A DNA stretch of 64,000 nucleotides from positions 1,116,001 to 1,180,000 of the forward strand of contig NZ_JACHML010000001.1 in the NCBI RefSeq assembly GCF_014208045.1, given 5' to 3'. Source of the stretch: Microbacterium thalassium. GTDB taxonomy: Bacteria > Actinomycetota > Actinomycetes > Actinomycetales > Microbacteriaceae. A program made the position numbers and the translations under genes. Every line of letters starts with the position of its first letter. The stretch's first letter is position 1. The notes below the pieces were generated by a model, which saw nothing but the letters and a program-made list of their open reading frames with translations, had not been told where the DNA came from and searched no databases. Positions 16,911 to 23,965 of this stretch are shown here, one piece after another.

Positions 16911-18407
16911 ATGGATGCCGTGGAAGACCGATCCGAAGCCCTCCCCGACCTGGCCGCGCACGCGCACGAGCGACACGTCGTCGTCGTCGGCGGCGGCATC
17001 GCGGGGCTCGTCGCCGCGCACGAGTGCGCCAAGGTCGGCCTGGCCGTCACGCTCGTCGAGGCGGCCGGGCGGCTCGGCGGCACGATCGGCGATGCCGAGG
17101 TCGACGGCATGCCGGTCGGCACGGGGGCGACGTGCTGGGCGACGGCGGGCGGCGGGGTCGCGCGACTCGTCGACGAGCTCGGCCTGACGGATGCCGTCGT
17201 CGAGCCCGCCGAGAACGCGGTGTGGGTGTCGGGGCTGCCGACGGGCGCCGCGCCGATGCCGCGCGAGACCGTGCGCGGCATCCCGGCCAATCCGTGGGCC
17301 GACGACGTGCGGGCCATCATCGGCTGGAGCGGTGCGTGGCGGGCGTACGTCGACCGCCTGCGACCGCCGATGACCATCGGCGTCGAGCGATCTCTCGCGC
17401 GGCTCGTCGGCTCGCGGATGGGCGACGCCGTGCTCGAGCGCATGGTCGCGCCGCTGACGGTCGGCGGGTACGGCATCCGCCCCGAAGAGGTCGATGTCGA
17501 CGTCGCGGCGCCGGGTCTGAACGGCGCACTCACGCGCACCGGCTCGCTCGGCGGCGCGGTCGCCGAGGAGCTCGTGGATCGCTCGGGCGCTCCCGGCATC
17601 CAGAGCCTCGCCGGGGGGCTGCCGCGGCTCGTGGACGCGCTCGCCGCGCGGCTGAGCGAACTCGACGTCGACGTGCGCACCGACACCGAGGTGCTGCGGC
17701 TCGAGCGCGACGACGCCGAGCGGTGGCTCCTGCGCATCCCGTCGACGGACGATGAGGCGGTGACCGACGCGGCCGATCCGATCGCGCCCGCGGACGCCGT
17801 GATCGTCGCGACGGACGAGCAGGCCGCGCGGATGCTGCTCGAGCCTGTCGTCCCGGATCTCGCGACGGTGCGCACGCGCGGGCCGATCGACGTCGAGACG
17901 GTCACCCTGGTCGTCGCCTCGACCGCGCTCGACGATCGCCCGCGCGGCACCGCCTGCTACCCGGTGCCCGGCACGGCGGCGGCCGCCGGCGTGCTGCACG
18001 AGACGGTCCGGTGGGCATGGCTCGCCGAAGCCGCGGGCGCCGGGCGTCACGTCCTGCGGCTGACGTTCGGCACCGCCGACGTCGCGCCGATCACCGCGGG
18101 CATGGCCGACGCCGAAGCGATCGAGCGGGCCGCCGACGCGGCGTCCGAGATCCTCGGCATCCCGCGCCCCGAGCTGATCGTGCGCGACGGCGTGCGCGAG
18201 CGTCACATCCTCGCGCGTCCGGCCTCGGTGCTCGGACACGCCGACGACACCCGTGCCGTGCGCTCGGCGATCGCCGCGATTCCGCCGCTGTCCGCGGTCG
18301 GCGCGTGGCTCGCCGGCAGCGGTCTCGCCCACTCCGTCGACGACGCCGTGGCCGAGTCCGAGCGCGTGCGCCGGAGCGTGCTGTGGGGGTCGGATGCGGC
18401 CGAGTGA
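16911..18407 (+). CDS. hemG: Protoporphyrinogen/coproporphyrinogen III oxidase-like flavoprotein
   Basis: A FAD-dependent amine-oxidase-fold protein of 498 residues that should oxidise a porphyrinogen to the porphyrin in heme synthesis. The dinucleotide motif V-V-G-G-G-I-A-G-L-V-A-A-H-E is near residues 26-39, followed by V-E-A-A-G-R-L-G-G-T-I. The C-terminal FAD motif is G-A-W-L-A-G-S-G-L-A-H-S-V-D-D near 464-478. Actinobacteria normally use the coproporphyrin-dependent route, so coproporphyrinogen is the likely substrate. The ATG at 16911 is given; the in-frame GTG at 16920 has a better-spaced GAGG. No hemQ or hemH is adjacent, but hemD lies 1.4 kb downstream. Confidence 0.85.
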   Translation: MDAVEDRSEALPDLAAHAHERHVVVVGGGIAGLVAAHECAKVGLAVTLVEAAGRLGGTIGDAEVDGMPVGTGATCWATAGGGVARLVDELGLTDAVVEPAENAVWVSGLPTGAAPMPRETVRGIPANPWADDVRAIIGWSGAWRAYVDRLRPPMTIGVERSLARLVGSRMGDAVLERMVAPLTVGGYGIRPEEVDVDVAAPGLNGALTRTGSLGGAVAEELVDRSGAPGIQSLAGGLPRLVDALAARLSELDVDVRTDTEVLRLERDDAERWLLRIPSTDDEAVTDAADPIAPADAVIVATDEQAARMLLEPVVPDLATVRTRGPIDVETVTLVVASTALDDRPRGTACYPVPGTAAAAGVLHETVRWAWLAEAAGAGRHVLRLTFGTADVAPITAGMADAEAIERAADAASEILGIPRPELIVRDGVRERHILARPASVLGHADDTRAVRSAIAAIPPLSAVGAWLAGSGLAHSVDDAVAESERVRRSVLWGSDAAE

Positions 18408-18461
18408 CATATCCGTCCCGCCGGTTTCGCGCAAGCGGATGCCGCGGGCGGCATGTATGGC

Positions 18462-18467
18462 TACCCT
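18462..18467 (+). promoter_or_regulatory. Candidate -10 element for small envelope-protein operon
   Basis: TACCCT lies 42 nt before the ATG at 18510, giving a short leader that includes a strong ribosome-binding site. Confidence 0.35.
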
Positions 18468-18509
18468 GGGAGAGCCAGCAGGAGCACCACCCGAGCGGGA
18501 GGAGACCCC

Positions 18510-18881
18510 ATGAGGGGCAAGGCAGGACTCGTCGTCGGACTCGCCGTGGGCTACGTCCTCGGCGCGCGCGCCGGACGGGAGCGGTACGAGCAGATCAAGG
18601 GCCTGTGGCTGAAGGTCTGGGAACTCGAGCCCGTGCAGACCCAGGTCGGCAAGGCGAAGGAGTTCGCGAAGACCAGCGCGATGGCCCTTCCGAGCACCCT
18701 GTGGGACTCGGCGGTCAAGGTCGGCAAGGCCGCGTCGAGCAAGGGGACCCCGGGCCAGCGCCTGGACGCGGCGATCAAGACCGCCAAGGACTCGGCCGAC
18801 GACGTCGAGAAGGCGGCCGAGACCTCGGCGAAGGCCGTGAAGGACGGGGCCGAGGAAGCCGTCGAGGACAGCGAGGCCTGA
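18510..18881 (+). CDS. YtxH-like small membrane-anchored protein
   Basis: A protein of 123 residues: a single N-terminal membrane segment with small residues (G-L-V-V-G-L-A-V-G-Y-V-L-G, residues 6-18), the A-R-A-G-R-E-R-Y-E-Q-I motif of YtxH-like proteins, then a long charged helix rich in Lys, Ala and Asp. The ATG follows GGGAGGAG 6 nt away. It heads a three-gene unit (stop and next ATG are 1 nt apart) with a holin-X-like and a DUF3618-like gene, a set often found together in actinobacteria and probably acting at the cell envelope. Confidence 0.8.
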   Translation: MRGKAGLVVGLAVGYVLGARAGRERYEQIKGLWLKVWELEPVQTQVGKAKEFAKTSAMALPSTLWDSAVKVGKAASSKGTPGQRLDAAIKTAKDSADDVEKAAETSAKAVKDGAEEAVEDSEA

Positions 18882-18882
18882 C

Positions 18883-19284
18883 ATGTCGCCGACCCGCGGA
18901 TTCCGAGACCGCGCGGACGACAGTCTGCTCACCGTCATCGGCGACATTCCGGAGCTGGTCCGGAACCTCATCATCGCCGAGGTCGACGCGGCCAAGGCGT
19001 GGCTCGCCAAGACCGCGAAGGACGGCGGCTGGGGCGCGCTGTGGGTGTTCGCCGCCCTCTTCGTGCTGTTCTGGTCGGTGCCGGCGCTCGGCACGTGGGC
19101 CATCGCCGGACTCTCGTCATGGTGGCCGGTGTGGCTGTCGGCGCTCGTGGTGTTCTTCGCGATGCTGATCGTCGCGATCATTCTGGCGCTGCTGGGTGTT
19201 CTGCGATTCCGCCGGATGACCAAGCGCACCAACCCCGTCCAGTCGATCGCCCAGGACGTCCAGGAGGTCCGCGATGAGCTCTGA
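18883..19284 (+). CDS. Phage-holin-family (Holin-X-like) membrane protein
   Basis: A protein of 133 residues. An amphipathic N-terminal region (S-L-L-T-V-I-G-D-I-P-E-L-V-R-N-L-I near 15-31) precedes two membrane helices at about 50-74 and 80-105 and a basic tail. This is the actinobacterial putative Holin-X (holin superfamily III) pattern. Despite the name there is no phage gene nearby; these are chromosomal envelope proteins of unknown role. The 3' end overlaps the next gene by 11 nt. Confidence 0.8.
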   Translation: MSPTRGFRDRADDSLLTVIGDIPELVRNLIIAEVDAAKAWLAKTAKDGGWGALWVFAALFVLFWSVPALGTWAIAGLSSWWPVWLSALVVFFAMLIVAIILALLGVLRFRRMTKRTNPVQSIAQDVQEVRDEL

Positions 19285-19552
19285 TGTGCCCGTCCCCCTG
19301 CCCCGCACCGCTGTGCCGCTCGACATCGCCGACCCGGTGGAGCGGGCCCGCGCCGAGCTGAAGGCGGCGCTGGCGGCCATCGACGAGAAGGCGAATGTGC
19401 CCCGTCGGATGGGGATCGCCATCGACAAGGGGATCGACGCGTCGCGCTCGTTCGCGCGGAGCAGCCCGGTGCTCGCCGCCGCGGCGGTGGTCGCGGTCGC
19501 CGCGGGAGTCGGCGCCGCGGTGTGGGGCGTCGTGCGCCTCTACACGCGCTGA
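19274..19552 (+). CDS. DUF3618-like small membrane protein
   Basis: A protein of 92 residues with the D-P-V-E-R-A-R-A-E-L-K-A-A-L-A-A-I-D-E-K segment (about 20-39) typical of DUF3618-like proteins, then one hydrophobic helix at about 66-87 with a basic tail. It is the third gene of the YtxH/Holin-X unit. Function unknown. Confidence 0.7.
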   Translation: MSSDVPVPLPRTAVPLDIADPVERARAELKAALAAIDEKANVPRRMGIAIDKGIDASRSFARSSPVLAAAAVVAVAAGVGAAVWGVVRLYTR

Positions 19553-19642
19553 GCCGCACGTGTTGAGCCCCGGGACCGCTCCCGAGGCGGATGTTACCGG
19601 TGACCCACACGGCACCGGGGCGCGCTCGGCGCGCGGCGGGGG

Positions 19643-19648
19643 TATGCT
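19643..19648 (+). promoter_or_regulatory. Candidate -10 element for hemD leader
   Basis: TATGCT would start a transcript near 19655 and give a leader of about 109 nt before hemD that contains a small ORF. Confidence 0.4.
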
Positions 19649-19667
19649 CGAACCCGCAGGCAGTGCG

Positions 19668-19748
19668 ATGGTGCGGATGCTGCCGCCGTGTCACACCCGA
19701 GATGCGTCGGCTGACTCGAACGTGGGACGGCCGAGAACTGCACCGTGA
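19668..19748 (+). CDS. Possible 26-residue leader peptide upstream of hemD
   Basis: A short frame with two nearby Met codons (M-V-R-M-L-P-P-C-H-T-R-D), one Cys-His pair and an Arg/Pro-rich end. It ends 15 nt before the hemD ATG. The ribosome-binding site is weak (AGGCAG). HemD itself has only GAGAG about 14 nt from its start, so translation of the leader could influence hemD. This could equally be chance; conservation is needed to decide. Confidence 0.3.
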   Translation: MVRMLPPCHTRDASADSNVGRPRTAP

Positions 19749-19763
19749 GAGCAGCAACCCCCC

Positions 19764-20564
19764 ATGAACACTCACACTCGCCTGAGCAGCGCCAAGCCCC
19801 TCACCGGCTGGCGCGTGCTCGTTCCGCGCGGAGGACCGTGGGGTGACTCGGTCGCGGCGTCGCTGCGACGTCAGGGAGCGGTGCCGGTCATCGCGCCGCT
19901 GATCAACTTCGCGCCGTCCACCGACCAGGACACGCTCCTGGCGGCTCTGGCGGACCTGTCGCGCGGCGAGTTCGACTGGCTGACCGTGACCAGCGCCACG
20001 ACGGTGGACGTCCTGCGCGCGTACGGCGCCACGATCCCCGACGACACGCACGTCGCCGCGGTCGGCGAGACGACGGCCGCCGCGTTGCAGGCCAGCGGGT
20101 ATCACGTCGACCTCGTGCCCGACGCCGACAACTCCGCGATGGGGCTCGCCGACCAGCTCATCGCGCTCGAGCGCGAGCCGCGTCGCATCCTGACGCTGCG
20201 CAGCGAGATCGCCAAGCCGGTGCTCAGCGCCCGGCTCACCGACGCCGGCCACGAGGTGCGCAGCGTCGTCGCCTACCGCACGGTCGGCGTGCCCGTGGCC
20301 GACCGCATCGCCGAGGACGTCCGCTCGGGCCGCATCACCGCGATCCTCGTCACGAGCGGTTCTGTCGCCGCGCAGGTGAAGGCGCAGTTCCCCGACATCC
20401 CCGCGTCGACCCTGATCGCCGCGATCGGCCCGCGCACGGCGCACGACGCCGACGCCACGGGTCTGGCGGTGGACGTCGTCGCCGACCAGCAGAGCGTCGA
20501 CGCCCTCATCGACGCCGTCGCCCGCCACGCCCACCCGCAGGACGCGGACGAATACGCGCAGTGA
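19764..20564 (+). CDS. hemD: Uroporphyrinogen-III synthase
   Basis: A two-domain HemD of 266 residues that closes hydroxymethylbilane to uroporphyrinogen III. Visible marks are G-W-R-V-L-V-P-R near residues 14-21, D-W-L-T-V-T-S-A-T-T-V near 72, V-G-E-T-T-A-A-A-L near 99, R-S-E-I-A-K-P-V-L near 147, V-V-A-Y-R-T-V near 167 and V-T-S-G-S-V-A-A-Q-V near 194, all as expected for the family. Sequence conservation in HemD is low, but order and length (normally 250-270) fit. Its TGA overlaps the next GTG (cofD) by 4 nt, so heme and F420 genes share a transcript. Confidence 0.9.
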   Translation: MNTHTRLSSAKPLTGWRVLVPRGGPWGDSVAASLRRQGAVPVIAPLINFAPSTDQDTLLAALADLSRGEFDWLTVTSATTVDVLRAYGATIPDDTHVAAVGETTAAALQASGYHVDLVPDADNSAMGLADQLIALEREPRRILTLRSEIAKPVLSARLTDAGHEVRSVVAYRTVGVPVADRIAEDVRSGRITAILVTSGSVAAQVKAQFPDIPASTLIAAIGPRTAHDADATGLAVDVVADQQSVDALIDAVARHAHPQDADEYAQ

Positions 20565-21562
20565 CGGCATCCGACCCTCGGCCCCGGGTGGTCGTGCTGG
20601 CCGGTGGCGTCGGCGGCTCCCGCTTCGTCGCCGGCGTGCGCGGAGGGCTTCGCGCACGCGGCGTCGCCGACACGGCATCCGCCATCACCGTCGTGGTCAA
20701 CACCGGCGACGACCTGTGGCTGTCGGGTGTGCGCCTGCAGCCCGACGTGGACTCGATCCTCTATGCGCTGGCGGGCGTCAACGACACCGCGCGCGGGTGG
20801 GGACGTGAGGGCGACACCGAACGGGTGAACGCCGAGCTGCAGGCGTGGGGCGCCGGATGGCCCTGGTTCACCCTCGGCGACCTGGATCTCGGCACCCACC
20901 TGGCTCGCACGGGCTGGCTGCGCGAGGGGCTGTCGGTCACCGAGGTCGTCGGCCGGCTCGGCGCACGCTGGCCGCTCGGAGCGCGGCTGCTGCCCATGAC
21001 CGACACCGAGGTCGACACGCGCGTCATCGTGAGCGACGCCGGCCGGATGCGGGAGCTGCACTTCCAGGAGTGGTGGACGCGACACCGGGCGGCCCTCGAC
21101 CCCGTGCGGTTCGAGAATCCCGGGATCGCGGAGGCTGTGCCGGCCCCGGGCGTCGCCGAGGCGATCGCCGAGGCGGACGTCGTGCTGATCGCGCCGTCGA
21201 ATCCCGTCGTCTCGATCGGGCCCATCCTGGCCGTGCCCGGCATCCGCGGAGCGCTGCGCGATACGGCCGCCCCGGTCATCGGGGTCTCGCCGATCATCGG
21301 GGGACGGGTCGTGCGGGGGATGGCCGACGTGTGCCTGACCGCGATCGGGGTGGAGACCTCGGCCGCGGCCGTCGCCTCCCACTACGGCGCCCGCGCCGAC
21401 GGCGGTCTGCTGGACGCGTGGCTGCTCGCCGAGGAGGACGCCGCCGCGGCCGACGACGTCGCGCGCGGCGGCATCCGCCCGATCGTCGCTCCGCTGTGGA
21501 TGACCGACGCCGACGCGTCCGCAGCGCTCGCCGCCCGGGCGCTCCAGGCTGCGGGCGTGTGA
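20561..21562 (+). CDS. cofD: 2-phospho-L-lactate transferase (F420 biosynthesis)
   Basis: CofD/FbiA, 333 residues: it joins FO with the activated phospho-lactate or phosphoenolpyruvate moiety to build (dehydro-)F420-0. The N-terminal V-V-V-L-A-G-G-V-G-G-S-R-F-V-A-G loop, V-V-N-T-G-D-D, P-D-V-D-S-I-L-Y-A-L-A-G, L-G-D-L-D-L-G-T-H and I-A-P-S-N-P-V-V-S-I-G-P-I-L are all classic family motifs. GTG start, 4-nt overlap with hemD. The partner genes fbiC, fgd and cofC lie in the convergent operon just downstream; the gamma-glutamyl ligase gene (fbiB/cofE) is not in the window. Confidence 0.93.
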   Translation: MTASDPRPRVVVLAGGVGGSRFVAGVRGGLRARGVADTASAITVVVNTGDDLWLSGVRLQPDVDSILYALAGVNDTARGWGREGDTERVNAELQAWGAGWPWFTLGDLDLGTHLARTGWLREGLSVTEVVGRLGARWPLGARLLPMTDTEVDTRVIVSDAGRMRELHFQEWWTRHRAALDPVRFENPGIAEAVPAPGVAEAIAEADVVLIAPSNPVVSIGPILAVPGIRGALRDTAAPVIGVSPIIGGRVVRGMADVCLTAIGVETSAAAVASHYGARADGGLLDAWLLAEEDAAAADDVARGGIRPIVAPLWMTDADASAALAARALQAAGV

Positions 21563-21563
21563 C

Positions 21564-22304
21564 GTGCCCGAGCTGACCTGGCTGGCATGGGCTCTGCTCG
21601 GTGTCGCCGCCGCGATCGTCGGACTGTCGAAGACCGCAGTGCCGGGCGCCGGGACCGTCGCCGTCGCGATCTTCGCGGCCGTGCTGCCCGCCCGGCAGTC
21701 CACCGGGACGATCCTGCTGCTGCTGATCGTCGCCGACGTGTTCGCGGTGCTCGCCTACCGACGCCACGCCAACTGGGCGGCGCTGCTGCGGCTGGCGCCT
21801 GCCGTGGTCGTCGGGATCGTGCTGGGCGTGCTGTTCCTCGCGGTCGCGGACGACGCGTGGGTCAAGCGCGTGATCGCCGTGATCCTGCTGTCGGTGATCG
21901 CCCTGACGCTGCTGCGCCGGCGCATGTCGCGCAGCGTCGCCGACGCCGGTTCGCATCGCATCGCCGCGGCGACCTACGGCACGCTGGGCGGCTTCACGAC
22001 GATGGTCGCGAACGCGGCGGGGCCCGTGATGTCGATGTACTTCCTCGCCGCACGGTTCTCGGTCAAGGAGTTCCTCGGCACGGCGGCCTGGTTCTTCGCT
22101 CTGGTGAACCTCAGCAAGCTGCCGTTCTCGATCGGCCTGGGGCTCATCACGGTGCCGGGTCTGCTCCTGGACCTGGCGCTCGTGCCGCTGGTCGTCGGCG
22201 GCGCGCTGTTCGGCCGGTGGGTCGCGGACCGCATCGACCAGGTGCTGTTCGAGCGCCTCGTGATCGTGTTCACGATCGTCGGCGCCGTATACCTGCTGCT
22301 CTGA
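21564..22304 (+). CDS. TauE/SafE-family permease
   Basis: A membrane protein of 246 residues with seven to eight predicted helices and the duplicated family motif, seen as G-L-S-K-T-A-V-P-G-A-G near residues 21-31 and G-F-T-T-M-V-A-N-A-A-G-P near 141-152. Members export sulfite, sulfoacetate or other anions. The GTG start comes 1 nt after the cofD stop, so it is part of the hemD-cofD transcript, an unusual place for such a permease. Substrate unknown. Confidence 0.88.
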   Translation: MPELTWLAWALLGVAAAIVGLSKTAVPGAGTVAVAIFAAVLPARQSTGTILLLLIVADVFAVLAYRRHANWAALLRLAPAVVVGIVLGVLFLAVADDAWVKRVIAVILLSVIALTLLRRRMSRSVADAGSHRIAAATYGTLGGFTTMVANAAGPVMSMYFLAARFSVKEFLGTAAWFFALVNLSKLPFSIGLGLITVPGLLLDLALVPLVVGGALFGRWVADRIDQVLFERLVIVFTIVGAVYLLL

Positions 22305-22316
22305 GACCTGCGGCGG

Positions 22317-22955
22317 CTATCCGGCCGGCGCGCCCACCAGAGCCGTGGTCCGCGGGCCGACCCCGAGCGCCGCGGCGGCGCGCAGCTGGTCGGCCGTGTC
22401 GACGTCGCGGCGCAGGGTCGAACCCGGCGGCACGTCGAGCGCGACGCACCCGAGGGCGCGATGCCGCGCGAACGAGTCGGCGCCGAAGGCCGCGTCCCAC
22501 GGGACTGTGGCGCGGGCGGTGACGAGCGTCGAGCCCGTCCTCTCGGCATCCGCCACCACGCCGCGATCGACGGATGCCGCCTGGCGCAGCGCCTCCGCGA
22601 GATCCCGAGGGCGCAGCGAGGGCAGGTCGCCCAGCAGCGCGGCGCGCGGCATCCGCTCGCCGGCGACGTCCGCGCCCGCGGCGATGGCCTCGTTCAGCCC
22701 CCGGGCGTCGCCTTCCGGGACGAAGCGGAGCCCTGGGATGTCGTGCGCGTGCAGCGGCAGCGCTGCGTCGTCGGTCACGACGTACACCTGGGCGACATCG
22801 TCGCATGCGGCGGCCGCGGCGATCGTGTCGAGGGCGATCGCACGCGCCAGCTCCCGTCGGTCGACGCCGCCGGCGTCCAGGCGCGACTTGCCGATCGCCG
22901 GTGACTTCACCGGGACGACGACAGCCCACGATCCCGGCGCCGACTCCGGCGTCAC
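22317..22955 (-). CDS. cofC: 2-phospho-L-lactate guanylyltransferase (F420 biosynthesis)
   Basis: CofC/FbiD, 212 residues, the nucleotidyltransferase that activates phospholactate or PEP with GTP before CofD acts. Motifs: V-V-V-P-V-K-S-P-A-I-G-K-S-R-L near residues 10-24, V-V-T-D-D near 54, G-L-N-E-A-I near 78 and A-L-L-G-D-L-P-S-L-R-P near 97. The GTG at 22955 overlaps the fgd stop by 4 nt. It is the last gene of the fbiC operon and is convergent with the cofD operon. Confidence 0.92.
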   Translation of the reverse strand: MTPESAPGSWAVVVPVKSPAIGKSRLDAGGVDRRELARAIALDTIAAAAACDDVAQVYVVTDDAALPLHAHDIPGLRFVPEGDARGLNEAIAAGADVAGERMPRAALLGDLPSLRPRDLAEALRQAASVDRGVVADAERTGSTLVTARATVPWDAAFGADSFARHRALGCVALDVPPGSTLRRDVDTADQLRAAAALGVGPRTTALVGAPAG

Positions 22956-23965
22956 GCGCCGAACCGCTCCCGCAGGCGCGGCAGGATCTCGGCGCCGTAG
23001 CGGCGCAGGAACGCCTCCTGGTCGTGGCCCGGGTCGTGGAACACCAGGTGCCGGAAGCCGAGCTCCACGTACCACGCGATGCGCTCCACGTGCTCGTCGG
23101 GGTCATCGGACACGATGAAGCGGGATGCCGTCCGTTCCAGGGGCAGCTCCTCGCCGAGTCGCTGCATCTCGATCGGGTCGTCGACGCCCATCTTCTCGTC
23201 GGGCGTGAGGGCGAGTGGCGCCCAGAAGCGCGTCTTCTCCATCGCGTGCTCGATCGTGTCGTCGAGCGACACCTTGATCTCCATCAGCGTGTCGATCGCG
23301 TCGGGCGCGCGGCCCGCCTTCTCGAGGCCCTCGTGCAGCGCCGGCATGAGGGTGTCGGTGTACAGCTCGCGCTTCTTGCCGCTGGTGGTGATGAAGCCGT
23401 CGGCGATGCGGCCCGCCAGGCGCGTGGCGGCCGGCCCTGCCGCCCCGATGTAGATCGGCACGGGCTGGTCGAGCTTGTCGTAGATGGTGACGTTCTTGGC
23501 GTGGTAGAAGTTGCCGTCGAAGGTCACGCGATCCTCGGACCACAGCCGGCGGATGAGGGTGATGGCCTCCTTCAGACGCTGGAAGCGCTCGGGCGGATCG
23601 GGCCACGTGATGCCGAGGTTCTTCTCGTTGAGGGCCTCGCCGGTGCCGACGCCGAGGATCACGCGCCCCGGGTTCAGCACGCCGAGGGTGGCGAAGTCCT
23701 GCGCGACGACGGTCGGGTTGTAGCGGAACGTCGGCGTCAGCACCGAGGTTCCGATGAGCACCTTCGACGTGCGCGCGCCGAGCGCGCCGAGCCACGGAAT
23801 GGATGCGGGCGCGTGCCCGCCCTCGTGCAGCCACGGCTGCAGGTGGTCTGAGATGAAGACCGAATCGAACCCGACCTCCTCCGCGAGGACGGCGTAGTCC
23901 AGCAGCTCGCCGGGGCCGAACTGCTCGGCCGAGGCCTTGTACCCGAATCGGATCGGAACGCTCAT
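22952..23965 (-). CDS. fgd: F420-dependent glucose-6-phosphate dehydrogenase-like LLM enzyme
   Basis: A luciferase-like (LLM) oxidoreductase of 337 residues. Strings such as F-G-Y-K-A-S-A-E-Q-F near residues 6-15, S-D-H-L-Q-P-W near 38-44, G-T-S-V-L-T-P-T-F-R-Y-N-P near 72, G-V-G-T-G-E-A-L-N-E near 106 and T-R-F-W-A-P-L near 250 match mycobacterial Fgd1 closely, including the S-D-H and W-x-x-x-G-G-H active-site region. Fgd reduces F420 with glucose 6-phosphate. The ATG has GGGAG 4-8 nt upstream and overlaps the preceding stop by 4 nt. This gene supplies reduced F420 to dependent reductases. Confidence 0.9.
   Translation of the reverse strand: MSVPIRFGYKASAEQFGPGELLDYAVLAEEVGFDSVFISDHLQPWLHEGGHAPASIPWLGALGARTSKVLIGTSVLTPTFRYNPTVVAQDFATLGVLNPGRVILGVGTGEALNEKNLGITWPDPPERFQRLKEAITLIRRLWSEDRVTFDGNFYHAKNVTIYDKLDQPVPIYIGAAGPAATRLAGRIADGFITTSGKKRELYTDTLMPALHEGLEKAGRAPDAIDTLMEIKVSLDDTIEHAMEKTRFWAPLALTPDEKMGVDDPIEMQRLGEELPLERTASRFIVSDDPDEHVERIAWYVELGFRHLVFHDPGHDQEAFLRRYGAEILPRLRERFGA

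Noticed and set aside
18883..19284. Holin-X-like gene and the spike-like gene taken as evidence for a prophage.
   Set aside because: They are 12 kb apart with housekeeping genes between, and there is no integrase, capsid, terminase or lysin.
19640..19763. hemD leader considered as a cobalamin or other known riboswitch, or as a tRNA because of GTTCGAG-like text on the minus strand.
   Set aside because: No B12-box, no cloverleaf pairing and no T-arm stem; only a generic leader is supportable.
16854..20678. A very long minus-strand open frame of over 1200 codons opposite hemG, the envelope trio and hemD.
   Set aside because: It is Arg/His/Asp-rich low-complexity translation caused by high GC; the plus strand carries recognisable families with proper starts and overlaps.
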